A DNA stretch of 64,000 nucleotides from Salipaludibacillus neizhouensis (GTDB taxonomy: Bacteria; Bacillota; Bacilli; Bacillales; Salisediminibacteriaceae). The stretch covers positions 141,426 to 205,425 of the forward strand of contig NZ_KZ614147.1 of NCBI RefSeq assembly GCF_002886185.1. The letters run 5' to 3'. The position numbers were made by a program, and so were the translations under genes. The notes below the pieces were generated by a model, which was not told the origin of the DNA, did not search any database, and was given only the letters and a program-made list of their open reading frames with translations. Below, in pieces: positions 53,780 to 63,299 of the stretch; positions within the stretch are counted from its first letter, which is position 1; each line of letters starts with the position of its first letter.

Positions 53780-53915
53780 AAACGCATAGCGTCTTTTATT
53801 AAATACAGCACGATCTTTCGCCACCCCCAAGTAGCACCTGCGTAGTGCGTGTAGGTGCTACTCGAAAGAAGGACACGCGTGGCGTAAAGATAGCTGTCAA
53901 CTTATACATTCTTAT
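53780..53915 (-). repeat. Structured intergenic element, copy 1 (upstream of cwlD)
   Basis: Nested pairing: ACAGC/GCTGT (53805/53893), CGCCAC/GTGGCG (53819/53879), and an inner arm GTAGCACCT/AGGTGCTAC (53831/53853). At the minus-strand 3' end is a small ACGC-ATA-GCGT hairpin followed by TTTTTCC. Same architecture, different stem sequences, at 63300-63425. Confidence 0.65.
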
Positions 53916-53962
53916 CTCTTTTAAAAGGCATTTCTCCAATCTTTAGACATCCTCTTTTCTAT

Positions 53963-54400
53963 TTAATGTAATCGCATGGAGTATTTTTTCTTCCCTTCAG
54001 TGAATCCTTGACGCCACCATTCATGGATATAACCTGTAGACACTTCTTTGTAAAGTGATTCCTGTGCATCATCTAATTTTAACCATGCTGTGAATTGAGC
54101 AACTGTCTGATCAATGACTGCTTGAATTTCTTCTCTGCATCGTTGCATCGCCGAAAATTCTGATTCCCCATAGTGACCAAATCGAGCATATTCCGCTCCT
54201 AATAAATAAGCATCAATTCCCATATCAAGGCATAAATCGGATAAATATAACCTTGAGACTGTCTCTTCCACTTCATGAGCGAAAAACCGTCTTTGGACAT
54301 CTTTTTTCATATCAGTAATGGAAAGCGAGCGTAACATCCCGCGTTGGTACTTCCACTGCTTTTCTTTCCGCCGCTCTCCTAATGTAAATATGACATTCAT
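53963..54400 (-). CDS. ybaK: YbaK-like protein (DUF2521)
   Basis: 145 residues, close to B. subtilis YbaK (147), and in the same place next to cwlD. Soluble, Trp/Tyr-rich helices (YIHEWWRQGFTEGKKKY at the C-terminus). Function unknown. The 54401-54690 stretch upstream holds no gene; it contains a tandem TATAGAAC repeat before hemAT. Confidence 0.85.
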   Translation of the reverse strand: MNVIFTLGERRKEKQWKYQRGMLRSLSITDMKKDVQRRFFAHEVEETVSRLYLSDLCLDMGIDAYLLGAEYARFGHYGESEFSAMQRCREEIQAVIDQTVAQFTAWLKLDDAQESLYKEVSTGYIHEWWRQGFTEGKKKYSMRLH

Positions 54401-54695
54401 TATTATCGCTTCCCCTTTGAATTTCGCCTTAATTCCTTCTTATTGTTCATTTATTAGCGATTTTCATAAGGGCAAATATATCCCATTCAAGGAACATGAT
54501 TTCTTTAGGGTAAGATTAATAAACCGTATAATAAATTTGTGTAAAATTATAATTTCTCACTTCATCTTTTAGCATATATCTTTTTTAACGGGAAATAATA
54601 TTAATATGTATAAATTCCCCTCGCACACTCTTTCTATCCATGGTATTAGTTATATAGAACTATAGAACTAACATAACCATGGGTGGGGAATTTTT

Positions 54696-56002
54696 ATGTT
54701 TGGAATAGAAAGAGGCGCAAGAAAAACGGAGTCAGTCATTTCGAAAAAATTAGCAGAGGTTAATGTCCTACCAATAGACGTGGGAGATCACAGTGATCTA
54801 AAGAAACAAATACTTATGAACAATATTGAAGATCAAGATATAAAGATATTAAAGATATTAAAAGACGAATTAATCTCACCTAATATTGAGTTTTTAGTAT
54901 CAACTTTTTACGATAACATTGCTCATTCACCGATATTGTTGGAAATAATTAATGACCATAGCTCCATAGAAAGATTAAAAAAAACACTCATCATCCACCT
55001 CGTTGAAATGTTTAATGGTGTTATTGATGAAACGTTTATTGCGAAACGGTTCACGGTTGCCCACACACAAGTTCGAATTGGCTTGGAACAAAAATGGTAT
55101 ATGTGTGCTTATCAAGGTCTTCAACTAGAGATATTTAAATGGTTCATAATCACTATAAACATGCGGAAGATGTAGCTTTATGCGTTCAGGCAGTTTCGAA
55201 AATAATAGGTTTGGAACAGCAGATTGTTTTAGAAGCATTTGATAAAGAAAATGACCGCATTCGAGAAAGCCAAGAAAAGCTTAATCAGCAAATTCAAACG
55301 GTAGTCATGTCTACTTCTGAAGAACTTAGTGCTATTTCTGAAGAGACGAGTGCCACAGTTGATGAAGTGAATCAACAGGTTGCGGACATTGTTAAAAAGT
55401 CGCAAGACGGAACTCAATTTGCTGTAGATTCTGAAGCCAAAGCGATCGAAGGCAAACAGGAATTGGATGAACTAAAAGGATTGATGATTCAAGTCACTGA
55501 TTCTGTTGATAAAATGAGAATAAATATGAAGTCACTTGTTAGTATCTTCAAGGAAGTGCAAGGAATTGTTCAAATCGTTCAAGGTATTGCTGATGAAACG
55601 AATTTGCTTGCATTAAATGCAGCAATCGAGGCTGCCAGATCCGGTGAACATGGAAAAGGATTTGCCGTCGTTGCTGACGAGGTTCGAAAATTATCGGAGC
55701 AAACGAAAGAATCCGTTGAAAAAGTCCGTAACTTACTTAACCAAACGAACAAAGAAGTAGAAGGAAACTCTTCTCTCATTACGGAAGTCACGCAGTCGAT
55801 TGACTCCAATAATAAAACAGTCGGTAATCTTGAAATTTCATTTTCGGAAATTGTTGCTAAAATGAGTGAAACTCGTAATTTTAATGAAATTATTGAAAAA
55901 GAATTAAATCAATTTTCTACTTCCGTCCGTGAAATTGCAGAAGCTTCTAATCAAGTCGCCCACTCAGCAGATGATTTAGTCAATCATGTAAAGAGTATGT
56001 AG
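54696..56002 (+). pseudogene. hemAT: HemAT-type globin-coupled aerotaxis transducer, frameshifted
   Basis: 54696-55147 encodes the N-terminal globin domain (VAHTQVRIGLEQKWYMCAYQ with the expected F/E helix region) and 55139-56002 the rest, including [14 protein letters not shown] and the MCP signalling core ([20 protein letters not shown]). The frames join at TTTAAATGG: adding one A (AAAA) restores one reading frame, [14 protein letters not shown]. No slippery site is in the right phase, so a 1-nt deletion or sequencing error is likely. Intact HemAT senses O2 for chemotaxis. SD GGGTGGGGA. Confidence 0.85.
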
Positions 56003-56072
56003 GTGCTTCTGAATAACTCTTTGTTTTTTACAGGGACCGGGATGCCTTTTCCATAGCTTCCTTTCCGCAGAA

Positions 56073-56110
56073 AAGCCCTCTCCGATTTAATCACGGATGA
56101 GGGCTTCTTT
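56073..56110. terminator. Bidirectional terminator between hemAT and the HAD gene
   Basis: AAGCCCTCTCCG / CGGATGAGGGCTT with a short loop, followed by CTTTT on plus and TTCTGCGG on minus. Confidence 0.8.
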
Positions 56111-56122
56111 TATGATGTAGAG

Positions 56123-56914
56123 TTACTCCACCAATCCCAATGTCTTTAATCCATTAAAAATACCGGAATTCGTGACATCGGTAGTTTTATGCTTCGCATA
56201 TGGGAAAAGCTCTGGTTGCGCATTACCCATGGCAAAACCATCACCTACTAAAGAAAGCATTTCTTTGTCATTCATCCCATCCCCAAAGGCAATCGCCTGT
56301 TCTTTCTCTAAACCGAGAACATCTAAAACCTTTTGAACGGCAAATCCCTTGTTGACCTTGTCACGAATAACATCATATGCATGTTCTTTGAAACCCTCCA
56401 CATTGATTGGTGATAAGGAAAGATCACCAGCTTCTTCATAAAGGGCTACCTCCTCTTTACCAATGTTCATTAGCGATATGCCTAAAATCTCATCGCTGTA
56501 TTTTTCATGATAGGCTTCTGTACTTTTCAAATGAAAGTGTTTAGCGAAATCCTTTATTGCTCCGGTTTTCTCTGAAGACAATAAGTTTTTTCCATTCGTG
56601 TACAATACCGCCTCATGCTCTTTCCCTCTCATAATTTGAAAGAAGCTATCTACGATTTCCGCATCCATCGGCTCAATTAATATGTCTTTCCCTTGATGGA
56701 TAGCATACGCACCATTGTAGCCTATGAAAGACTCCACGTTTAATTCTTCTCCAATTTCCATAATCTCGTGGAGTGGGCGCCCTGTTGCCAGAAAAACTTC
56801 TATTCCTCTTTTTTTAACTTGCCTCACTGCTTCTTTTGTAGATTCTTCAATTCGGTCATCGGGGGTTAATATCGTTCCATCAATATCTAAAAATAAAATT
56901 TGTTGATTAGTCAT
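56123..56914 (-). CDS. Cof-type HAD-superfamily phosphatase
   Basis: About 263 residues from ATG 56912-56914 (MTNQQILFLDIDG), SD AAGGAG. Motif I FLDIDGTILT, motif II FLATGRP, motif III Lys in DKVNKGFAV, and motif IV FGDGMNDKEML, with a C2B cap. Such enzymes dephosphorylate sugar phosphates, FMN or PLP; substrate unknown. Confidence 0.88.
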   Translation of the reverse strand: MTNQQILFLDIDGTILTPDDRIEESTKEAVRQVKKRGIEVFLATGRPLHEIMEIGEELNVESFIGYNGAYAIHQGKDILIEPMDAEIVDSFFQIMRGKEHEAVLYTNGKNLLSSEKTGAIKDFAKHFHLKSTEAYHEKYSDEILGISLMNIGKEEVALYEEAGDLSLSPINVEGFKEHAYDVIRDKVNKGFAVQKVLDVLGLEKEQAIAFGDGMNDKEMLSLVGDGFAMGNAQPELFPYAKHKTTDVTNSGIFNGLKTLGLVE

Positions 56915-57001
56915 CATGAACTCCTTTGCGTCTCTTGGAAATTTTATCATTAGTATAGCATGATATCGGCCAATTACTTAAAAGGACCATTCAACTAAAC
57001 A

Positions 57002-58420
57002 CTAGATCATTTTAAACTTAGCAATCACTTTCTTACGTTGTAGTCCATGATCAACAGTTGGTTCAGGGTAACTTTCACTTTTCGTTTCTTCTTTTAAATC
57101 TCCCGTCATTTTCGCCGGTTCGTGAATAAATTGATCGGGAACTTTCGCGAGCTCAGCTACGTATTTACGGATAAAACTTCCGTCTGGATCAAATCTTTTT
57201 CCTTGTGTTGTCGGATTAAACACACGAAAGTAAGGAACAGCATCGGTACCAACTGAAGCTGCCCATTGCCAGCCTCCAATATTCGATGACGCATCGTAAT
57301 CAATCAATTTTCCTTGGAAATATCGCTCCCCTAACCGCCAGTCCAGCATGTAATCTTTCGTTAAAAAAGAAGCAGTGACCATCCTTAATCGATTGTGCAT
57401 CCAGCCTAGTTCATTGAGTTGTCGCATCCCTGCATCAACAATAGGAAATCCTGTCTTGCCTTTTTTCCACATGTCGAGTCTTTCTTCATTTGTTTCCCAT
57501 TCCATGGATTGATACTTTTCCGTAAGTTCTTTATTCTTCGATTCAGGGAAATGTGCATGAATCATATAGTAAAAGTCCCGCCATGCCAGTTCCTGAATAA
57601 ATGTTTCTGCTCCCGCTCCTCCTGTTTCCAGGCGAGTCACAGCAGTTCGATATACAAGCCGGGGGGAAAGTACTCCGGTCTTCAAAAATGGCGAGAGGCG
57701 ACTTGTCCCCGCCGTTTTTGGAAAGTCACGGTTTTCTTTATAATAGTTGAGCCGAGTGTCCGCAAAGCTCTCAAGCCGTTCAAGAGCGGCACCTTCTCCA
57801 ATTGCCTGCCAATCATGAAGACACCTTGACAGAATACTTTTCTCGAAATAGTTTTCTCCTTCGTGATCGATCGAATCAGTCATTTGATAATAACTCCTCA
57901 AAGCGTCCTTATCTAATTTGTAAGAAGTAGGTTTTTCTTGCCTGCCCCATGCTCTGAAATATGGAGTGAATACTTTATATAGCGTGCCATCCTTTTTTTT
58001 CACTTCTTGTGGTCCATGAATATGGGCATCCTCATAGGAAAATAATTCAACCCCGTTATCTTCCATCCACGATTCTGCTTGTTTGTCTCTACTGTGAGCA
58101 TCTCCTGCCTCATCTCGGTTATAAAACACTGCTTTAAGATCCGGAAAAGCTTGTCTAAGTTGATGGAGTGCTTCTTCTAATTTCCCGTATATGATATGTA
58201 AATGAATACCTCGTTCTACACACCTCTTTCGAAAGTCCTCCAAGGTACGAAAAAAGTAATCATGGTGTAAATCAATCGATGACGTAAAAATTGGATCAAG
58301 ATGAAAAAAAGCAATCCATTTCCCATCATCGTGTTTTGCTGTTTCTATCGCATGGTAAAGAGCCGTATTGTCTTCAAATCGAAAGTCACTTCGAAACCAT
58401 ACTGCATACGTTTTAGCCAT
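57002..58420 (-). CDS. phrB: Deoxyribodipyrimidine photolyase
   Basis: 472 residues. N-terminal antenna-type Rossmann domain (YAVWFRSDFRFEDNTALYHA), C-terminal FAD domain with TSRLSPFLKTGVLSPRLVY, FIQELAWRDFYYMI, and GFPIVDAGMRQLNELGWMHNR, and DWRLGERYFQGKLIDYDASS. Repairs UV-induced cyclobutane pyrimidine dimers with light. SD AAGGAGGTG. Fits a light-exposed habitat. Confidence 0.94.
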   Translation of the reverse strand: MAKTYAVWFRSDFRFEDNTALYHAIETAKHDDGKWIAFFHLDPIFTSSIDLHHDYFFRTLEDFRKRCVERGIHLHIIYGKLEEALHQLRQAFPDLKAVFYNRDEAGDAHSRDKQAESWMEDNGVELFSYEDAHIHGPQEVKKKDGTLYKVFTPYFRAWGRQEKPTSYKLDKDALRSYYQMTDSIDHEGENYFEKSILSRCLHDWQAIGEGAALERLESFADTRLNYYKENRDFPKTAGTSRLSPFLKTGVLSPRLVYRTAVTRLETGGAGAETFIQELAWRDFYYMIHAHFPESKNKELTEKYQSMEWETNEERLDMWKKGKTGFPIVDAGMRQLNELGWMHNRLRMVTASFLTKDYMLDWRLGERYFQGKLIDYDASSNIGGWQWAASVGTDAVPYFRVFNPTTQGKRFDPDGSFIRKYVAELAKVPDQFIHEPAKMTGDLKEETKSESYPEPTVDHGLQRKKVIAKFKMI

Positions 58421-58620
58421 ATATCACACCTCCTTCTTATCTTATACCCGATATTTAAAGGTGAATACCTCGTTGTATCAATATTTTCTCTTATATTAAT
58501 TCGCTTTCGCTATTATAATTTGAACTTAAACAATCGTTTAGCTTCTATTTTTAATCAATTGTTTAAAAAAGCTGTTTCACTATGAAAATAAAAGAGCAAT
58601 CTATAATAAAAAACTAAAAT

Positions 58621-58645
58621 GGGCCAATCGAATTTCGATTGGCTC
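58621..58645 (-). terminator. Terminator downstream of mhqR-like gene
   Basis: GCCAATCG-AATT-CGATTGGC; on minus followed by CCATTTTAGTTTTTTA. The rest of 58421-58794 shows nothing recognisable. Confidence 0.75.
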
Positions 58646-58794
58646 TGACTCCATATGGATTTCCGCCGGAGGCAATTTGTACAGGATCTGTAAAATTGAT
58701 TCTTCCATATTAGAAAGCTAAAGTAGGCGAAATTTCCCTTTAATTTATATATTGCTAAGTCATTTATTCCGTATTCGAGATATATGTTAAAAGA

Positions 58795-59250
58795 CTATTT
58801 TTTTAGCGCATGATAGCCTAATTTTTTAAGCTGGTGAATCAAAAACTCTTTTTCATTAGAGTCTAATCCGCCACATATTTCGTAAATAGCCTCCCTGTGT
58901 TTGGGAAAGATCTCATTCATTAATTCGGTTCCTTCTGCAGTTATCCCTGCGTGAGTCACACGGCGGTCCGTTGGGCAGGATTTTCTTTCCAAATAATTCT
59001 TTTTCTCTAATTTATCCACGACATACGTAATACTGCTGCTCGCAATCAAAACCTTTTCGCCTATTTTCTGAATCGGTTGATCGCCTTTACTATAAATTAA
59101 CTCCAATACCGCAAATTCAGTTGGGTTAAGTCCATAGCTTTTTATGTCTTCTTCAGCCCGTCTTTCAATCGATTTTAATGCCCGGGATAACACAACAAAT
59201 AACTTTAGCGATACATCCTCTTCTTTTTGCTTGTTTGTCTGTTGCTCCAT
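58795..59250 (-). CDS. mhqR: MarR-family regulator, MhqR-like
   Basis: About 151 residues from ATG 59248-59250 (MEQQTNKQKEED), SD AAAGGATTGG. Winged helix with LNPTEFAVLELIYSKGDQPI, ASSSITYVVDKLEKK and CPTDRRVTHAGIT, closely like B. subtilis MhqR, which represses quinone-resistance dioxygenases and azoreductase. The operator-like palindrome directly upstream supports this. The targets are not in the window. Cys in the CPTDRR wing is common in the family. Confidence 0.8.
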   Translation of the reverse strand: MEQQTNKQKEEDVSLKLFVVLSRALKSIERRAEEDIKSYGLNPTEFAVLELIYSKGDQPIQKIGEKVLIASSSITYVVDKLEKKNYLERKSCPTDRRVTHAGITAEGTELMNEIFPKHREAIYEICGGLDSNEKEFLIHQLKKLGYHALKK

Positions 59251-59273
59251 CAATACCAATCCTTTGTTTAAAG

Positions 59274-59287
59274 TCTCGAATTCGAGA
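59274..59287. promoter_or_regulatory. MhqR-type operator
   Basis: TCTCGAATTCGAGA, a perfect 14-bp palindrome 24 bp before the mhqR-like start, matching the MhqR box core as I recall it (ATCTcgaAtTCgAGAT). Confidence 0.65.
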
Positions 59288-59514
59288 TAATTATATAATA
59301 CTTCTTTTGTTGATGTCAATAATATTCACTGTAACGTTTATAGTTCTGCATCTACTCTATCAAAATACCCGTTTTATAATCGGGATACTTATACATGTTG
59401 TCTCTTCCTAGTATAGGTCTTTTATACAGGAAATTAACCCGTTCATTTTTGTTTTTGCATTAATAACAAACCCTTGATAGACTACGAGAAGAGTAAACTA
59501 AAGAGGTGTTTTAA

Positions 59515-60870
59515 ATGGCTTCTAATAGAAAAAAACAAAATCAACACCCGATAACTATGTTATTTACATCTGCCCTTTTTATTGTCTTGATCCTTATGTT
59601 TCGTCCATGGGAGTTCATCGGGACAGATGAATCAAGTCAGTCTTTGGATAATGGGTCAGGAACCGTATTTACGGGAAAAGAGTATGGTGATCTTGAGCCT
59701 GATATCGAGGCCATCCTCTCTGAAGCTCTTAGCCTTGAAAACACTCCTTTTCTTACAGATGGGACTAATCCTGATGAAGGGTTTAATTCTTCTGGATTTG
59801 TACAGTATGTCTATCAAGAGTCTATAGGAATCAGATTACCACGTATCGCCGGGCACCAATTTGATTTAGGTGAAAGTATTTCCTTGGACGAGTTATATCC
59901 TGGAGATATGGTTTTTTTCAAAGCAAATACACTTATGAGTGGTATATACCTAGGTCATGGTGAATTTATGACAGTTTCAGAAACTAATGGAGTGGAAACG
60001 TTAAGTCTTAAAGGCAGCAACTTCTGGGCTGATAATTATATCGGTGCTAAACGGCTCACAGAAGAAGAAGCCAAATCACTGCATCCTAGCACCTATGAAG
60101 ATCATGAACATCCTGCGGTGGAACATGCTATGCAGTATTTGGATACGCCCTATGTTTTTGGCGGCAATACCTTGGACGGTTTCGATTGTTCCTTTTTAAT
60201 TCAACAGGTGTTCCGGGAAAGTTCTGATGTATATTTGCCTCGAGTGACCGTTGACCAGCATAAACTTGGTGAGGAAATTGATCTAGAAAACATACAGCCT
60301 GGGGATGTGTTATTTTTCTCAGCTATTGACCTTGAAGAGGAAAACCGTGGAAATGGAGAAGTTACCCACGCTGGAATCTATGTTGGGAATGATTTTATGA
60401 TTCACGCAAGCCGAACCGAAGCGATGACGCAGATCTCTTACATCAACGAGTATTGGTCGGATGCTTTTACTAGCGTGCAGCGTTACGATGCCCTTTCTCT
60501 TCATGACGAAGAGCCTGTCGTCCAAGAAGCTGCGCGTCATCTCACTACACCATTTAAATCAGGTGGTTCATCCCCTGAAGAAGGCTTTAATACATCCGGT
60601 TTCGTCAGCTATGTGTATCAGGAAAGCTTAGGAATTCAGCTTCCAAATACCGCAAATGATCAGTGGGACAGCGGTACAGAAATCGAACTTGATGAACTTC
60701 AACCTGGCGATGTTCTCTTTTTCGATGGTTCCGGCAGCTACCTCTCAGCAATTTATATTGGTCATGATCAATTTATGATTGCCAGTGAATCATCAGGCGT
60801 AACAACCCGTCACCTTGAAAATAGTGAGTTTTTCTCTGATATTTATGCAGGAGCAAGGCGGTATGAATAA
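59515..60870 (+). CDS. Triple NlpC/P60 domain protein with one intact active site
   Basis: 451 residues. TM anchor at ~13-30, then three NlpC/P60 domains: ~62-182, ~200-325 and ~332-451. Only domain 2 has the catalytic Cys225 (DGFDCSFLI), His285 (VTHAGIYVG) and a later polar residue His297. Domain 1 has Ser92 and Met141, and domain 3 has Thr360 and Leu410, at those sites. NlpC/P60 enzymes cut gamma-D-Glu-diaminopimelate bonds in wall peptides. Domains 1 and 3 probably bind peptidoglycan. SD AAAGAGGTG. Confidence 0.85.
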   Translation: MASNRKKQNQHPITMLFTSALFIVLILMFRPWEFIGTDESSQSLDNGSGTVFTGKEYGDLEPDIEAILSEALSLENTPFLTDGTNPDEGFNSSGFVQYVYQESIGIRLPRIAGHQFDLGESISLDELYPGDMVFFKANTLMSGIYLGHGEFMTVSETNGVETLSLKGSNFWADNYIGAKRLTEEEAKSLHPSTYEDHEHPAVEHAMQYLDTPYVFGGNTLDGFDCSFLIQQVFRESSDVYLPRVTVDQHKLGEEIDLENIQPGDVLFFSAIDLEEENRGNGEVTHAGIYVGNDFMIHASRTEAMTQISYINEYWSDAFTSVQRYDALSLHDEEPVVQEAARHLTTPFKSGGSSPEEGFNTSGFVSYVYQESLGIQLPNTANDQWDSGTEIELDELQPGDVLFFDGSGSYLSAIYIGHDQFMIASESSGVTTRHLENSEFFSDIYAGARRYE

Positions 60871-60922
60871 AAAAGGGATGCCTCACTAGGTTTTTAAAAA
60901 CCTAGTGAGGCATCCCTTTTTT
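60871..60922. terminator. Terminator of the NlpC/P60 gene and egtD
   Basis: A 25-bp perfect inverted repeat (AAAAGGGATGCCTCACTAGG and on) with no unpaired centre, ending in TTTTTT. It serves convergent genes. Confidence 0.9.
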
Positions 60923-60977
60923 ATATGAAAATTTATAAAATTTCTTCATTTTTTAGAAGTCTGTCATGCAGTTACTC

Positions 60978-61946
60978 TTATACATTTAACGGTTCAACAT
61001 AGGTAACAGCGAAATGATTTTCTTGGTCTGTCCACACTTTACGTAGTCTCAATCCTATATGATGAAGTGTCTTTTCGAATTCATCAACGCTGAATTTATA
61101 AGAGTTTTCGGTATGAATTCGTTCCCCTTTTTGGAAATGAAATGACTCGCCGCAAATTTCAACTGTTTGAATTCTTTCACTAACAAGGTACATTTCAATC
61201 CGTTGGTCCTCTTCGTTATAACAAGCTAGATGACTAAAGTTGTTCAATTGAAAATTAGCGTCTAACTCTTTGTTGATTCGTTGCAAAACATTTTTATTAA
61301 ATCTAGCTGTAATGCCGTTTGAATCATTATAAGCCGCTTCTAAAATACGCTTAGGTTTCTTTAAATCTATTCCAATTAAAAGACCATCCTCAAGTCTTAA
61401 TTCCTGTGCCAATTGATTTAAAAAAAGTTCTCGAGGCTCAGCTTCAAAGTTTCCAAGTGTTGAACCTAAGAACGAAATGACTTTCTTATTTTGAGAAATA
61501 CCAGATAAGAACGATAAGGACTCTGTATAATCGGCCCGAATCCCTTGAACGCTAAGCAGGGGATTGTCGTTCTTAATTTTATCCGCAGTTTCTTGGAGTG
61601 CTGATAACGAAATATCTACAGGAATATAATCACTAACGTTTTCTAATCCAGAAAGAATGAGGCTGATTTTTTCTTCATTTCCACACCCTAATTCCACCAG
61701 TGTGGAGCTACTCCCTATAAATGTGGCAATATCATTCTGATGGGTTATAAGAATTCCCTTTTCAGCTCGTGTCAAATAATACTCAGGTAACTCCGTAATT
61801 TGATTAAATAATCGACTGCCTTCTGCATCATAAAATAACTTCGGAGGTAAACTCTTTTGGTCTTTTTTCAACCCACTCATTACATCCTCTTCTAAAGATG
61901 CCAGGGATGGTTTAAGATCTCTAATCGGACTCATCGTTTGCTTCAT
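60978..61946 (-). CDS. egtD: L-histidine N-alpha-methyltransferase EgtD
   Basis: Trimethylates histidine to hercynine, the first step of ergothioneine synthesis. About 322 residues from ATG 61944-61946 (MKQTMSPIRDLKP), one base after the egtB stop, SD AAAGGATGG. DUF2260-type SAM domain: TVELGCGN-like LVELGCGNEEKIS, DISLSALQ, FLGSTLGNF and IGIDLKK; histidine site around YNDSNGITARFN. Length equals mycobacterial EgtD. Confidence 0.93.
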   Translation of the reverse strand: MKQTMSPIRDLKPSLASLEEDVMSGLKKDQKSLPPKLFYDAEGSRLFNQITELPEYYLTRAEKGILITHQNDIATFIGSSSTLVELGCGNEEKISLILSGLENVSDYIPVDISLSALQETADKIKNDNPLLSVQGIRADYTESLSFLSGISQNKKVISFLGSTLGNFEAEPRELFLNQLAQELRLEDGLLIGIDLKKPKRILEAAYNDSNGITARFNKNVLQRINKELDANFQLNNFSHLACYNEEDQRIEMYLVSERIQTVEICGESFHFQKGERIHTENSYKFSVDEFEKTLHHIGLRLRKVWTDQENHFAVTYVEPLNV

Positions 61947-61947
61947 G

Positions 61948-63198
61948 TTATTTTCCATCCTTTGCAAGACGTAATCCTGAAAACTGCCATCGCTTATCCG
62001 GATGGAAGAAGTTGCGGTAGGTTAAGCGCACATGATTGCGCGGTGTGGCACAAGACCCACCCCGTAACACCATCTGATTACTCATGAATTTTGCATTATA
62101 TTCTCCTAAGGCACCTTCTGGCCTTGCGCTCTCGGGATAGGCTACGTAAGGACTTTTTGTCCATTCCCACACAGAACCAAATACTGTTTTTTCCGGATCT
62201 GACGCTTCGTCCAAAATGAAATTCTCTAAGAAATGTCCCTCTATTTTCTCCTCTTTAAAAGCGTGTTCCCATTCTTGTTCTGTTGGAAGCCGAAATCCTG
62301 TCCATCTTGCATACGCATCCGCTTCATAAAAACTTATGTGTGTAACAGGCTCATATTGATTAACTTCTTTTAAGCCAAGTAACGTATAGGTATACCATGC
62401 CCCCTCATGTTTTCCCCAATAAAGAGGTGCTTCAAGCTGTTCTTTTCCGACCGTTGCCCATCCGTCTGACAGCCAATATTCCGGACTGGAATAACCTCCA
62501 TCTTCTATGAACTTCATGAATTCTCCATTTGTTACTGGTCTGTCCGCGATCGAAAACGGATAAAGATAATGCTTATGTGCAGGTTCCTCGTTATCAAACT
62601 TGAAACGCTCCTCATTTGAACCGACTGTTTCAAGTCCTTCCTCAAAAGAGCTCCAATTTATCGGTGCAACTGTTTGTTTTGATTCTCTCAGGCTACTAGC
62701 TTTCTTGTAGGCTGGTTGTATAGGGTTCTCTGAAAAGTTATATTTCATATCCGTGATTAAAAGTTCCTGGTGTTGTTGTTCATGATTAATACCAAGTTCT
62801 ATTAATTTGTAAAATTCATCATCTAAATCGTCCCCCTCTGACAAAAGGGCAATAACTTCTTTGTCTACGGCATGCCGGTATTCCATAATCTCTTTCACGG
62901 TTGGCCGGGACACCAGTCCTCGTTTTGATTTGGGGAATGGCTTACTTAACGTCTCATAATAAGAGTTAAATAGTTTCCGTGCATCTTCTAAGTAATAGTG
63001 ATAATCCTGCTTATAATGCATTAAAATAAAGTCTTCAAAAAACCACGTTGTATGTGCTAAATGCCACTTAGGAGGACTTACGTCAGCATTTGCTTGAATT
63101 CCGTAATCTTCAATTTCTAAGGGCTCAACTATTTTTAAAGTTAAATCCCGAGTGTATACATATTGTTCCAGCATTGATTTCATCGTTAATGTACTCAT
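61948..63198 (-). CDS. egtB: Ergothioneine biosynthesis iron-dependent sulfoxide synthase EgtB
   Basis: 416 residues. N-terminal DinB-like domain with iron ligands H49 (WHLAHTTWFF) and H139/H143 (HEQQHQELL), then an FGE-sulfatase domain (PVTNGEFMKFIEDGGY, GFRLPTEQEWEHAF, VWEWTKSPY, VLRGGSCATPRNHVR). Joins hercynine with a sulfur donor (gamma-Glu-Cys or cysteine). No egtA, egtC or egtE nearby. SD AAAGGAGGCG. Co-transcribed with egtD. Confidence 0.93.
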   Translation of the reverse strand: MSTLTMKSMLEQYVYTRDLTLKIVEPLEIEDYGIQANADVSPPKWHLAHTTWFFEDFILMHYKQDYHYYLEDARKLFNSYYETLSKPFPKSKRGLVSRPTVKEIMEYRHAVDKEVIALLSEGDDLDDEFYKLIELGINHEQQHQELLITDMKYNFSENPIQPAYKKASSLRESKQTVAPINWSSFEEGLETVGSNEERFKFDNEEPAHKHYLYPFSIADRPVTNGEFMKFIEDGGYSSPEYWLSDGWATVGKEQLEAPLYWGKHEGAWYTYTLLGLKEVNQYEPVTHISFYEADAYARWTGFRLPTEQEWEHAFKEEKIEGHFLENFILDEASDPEKTVFGSVWEWTKSPYVAYPESARPEGALGEYNAKFMSNQMVLRGGSCATPRNHVRLTYRNFFHPDKRWQFSGLRLAKDGK

Positions 63199-63299
63199 TC
63201 CAATCGCCTCCTTTTTCTATTATCTATCCTAAAATTCCTATCCTTAAACTATAATGAGCGTAAGTTAGCTTACATTATTTAATATTAATTTAAGATATA

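Noticed and set aside
55139..55160. Programmed -1 frameshift in hemAT
   Set aside because: The TTTAAAT heptamer is not in the phase needed for tandem slippage, and no downstream pseudoknot is evident.
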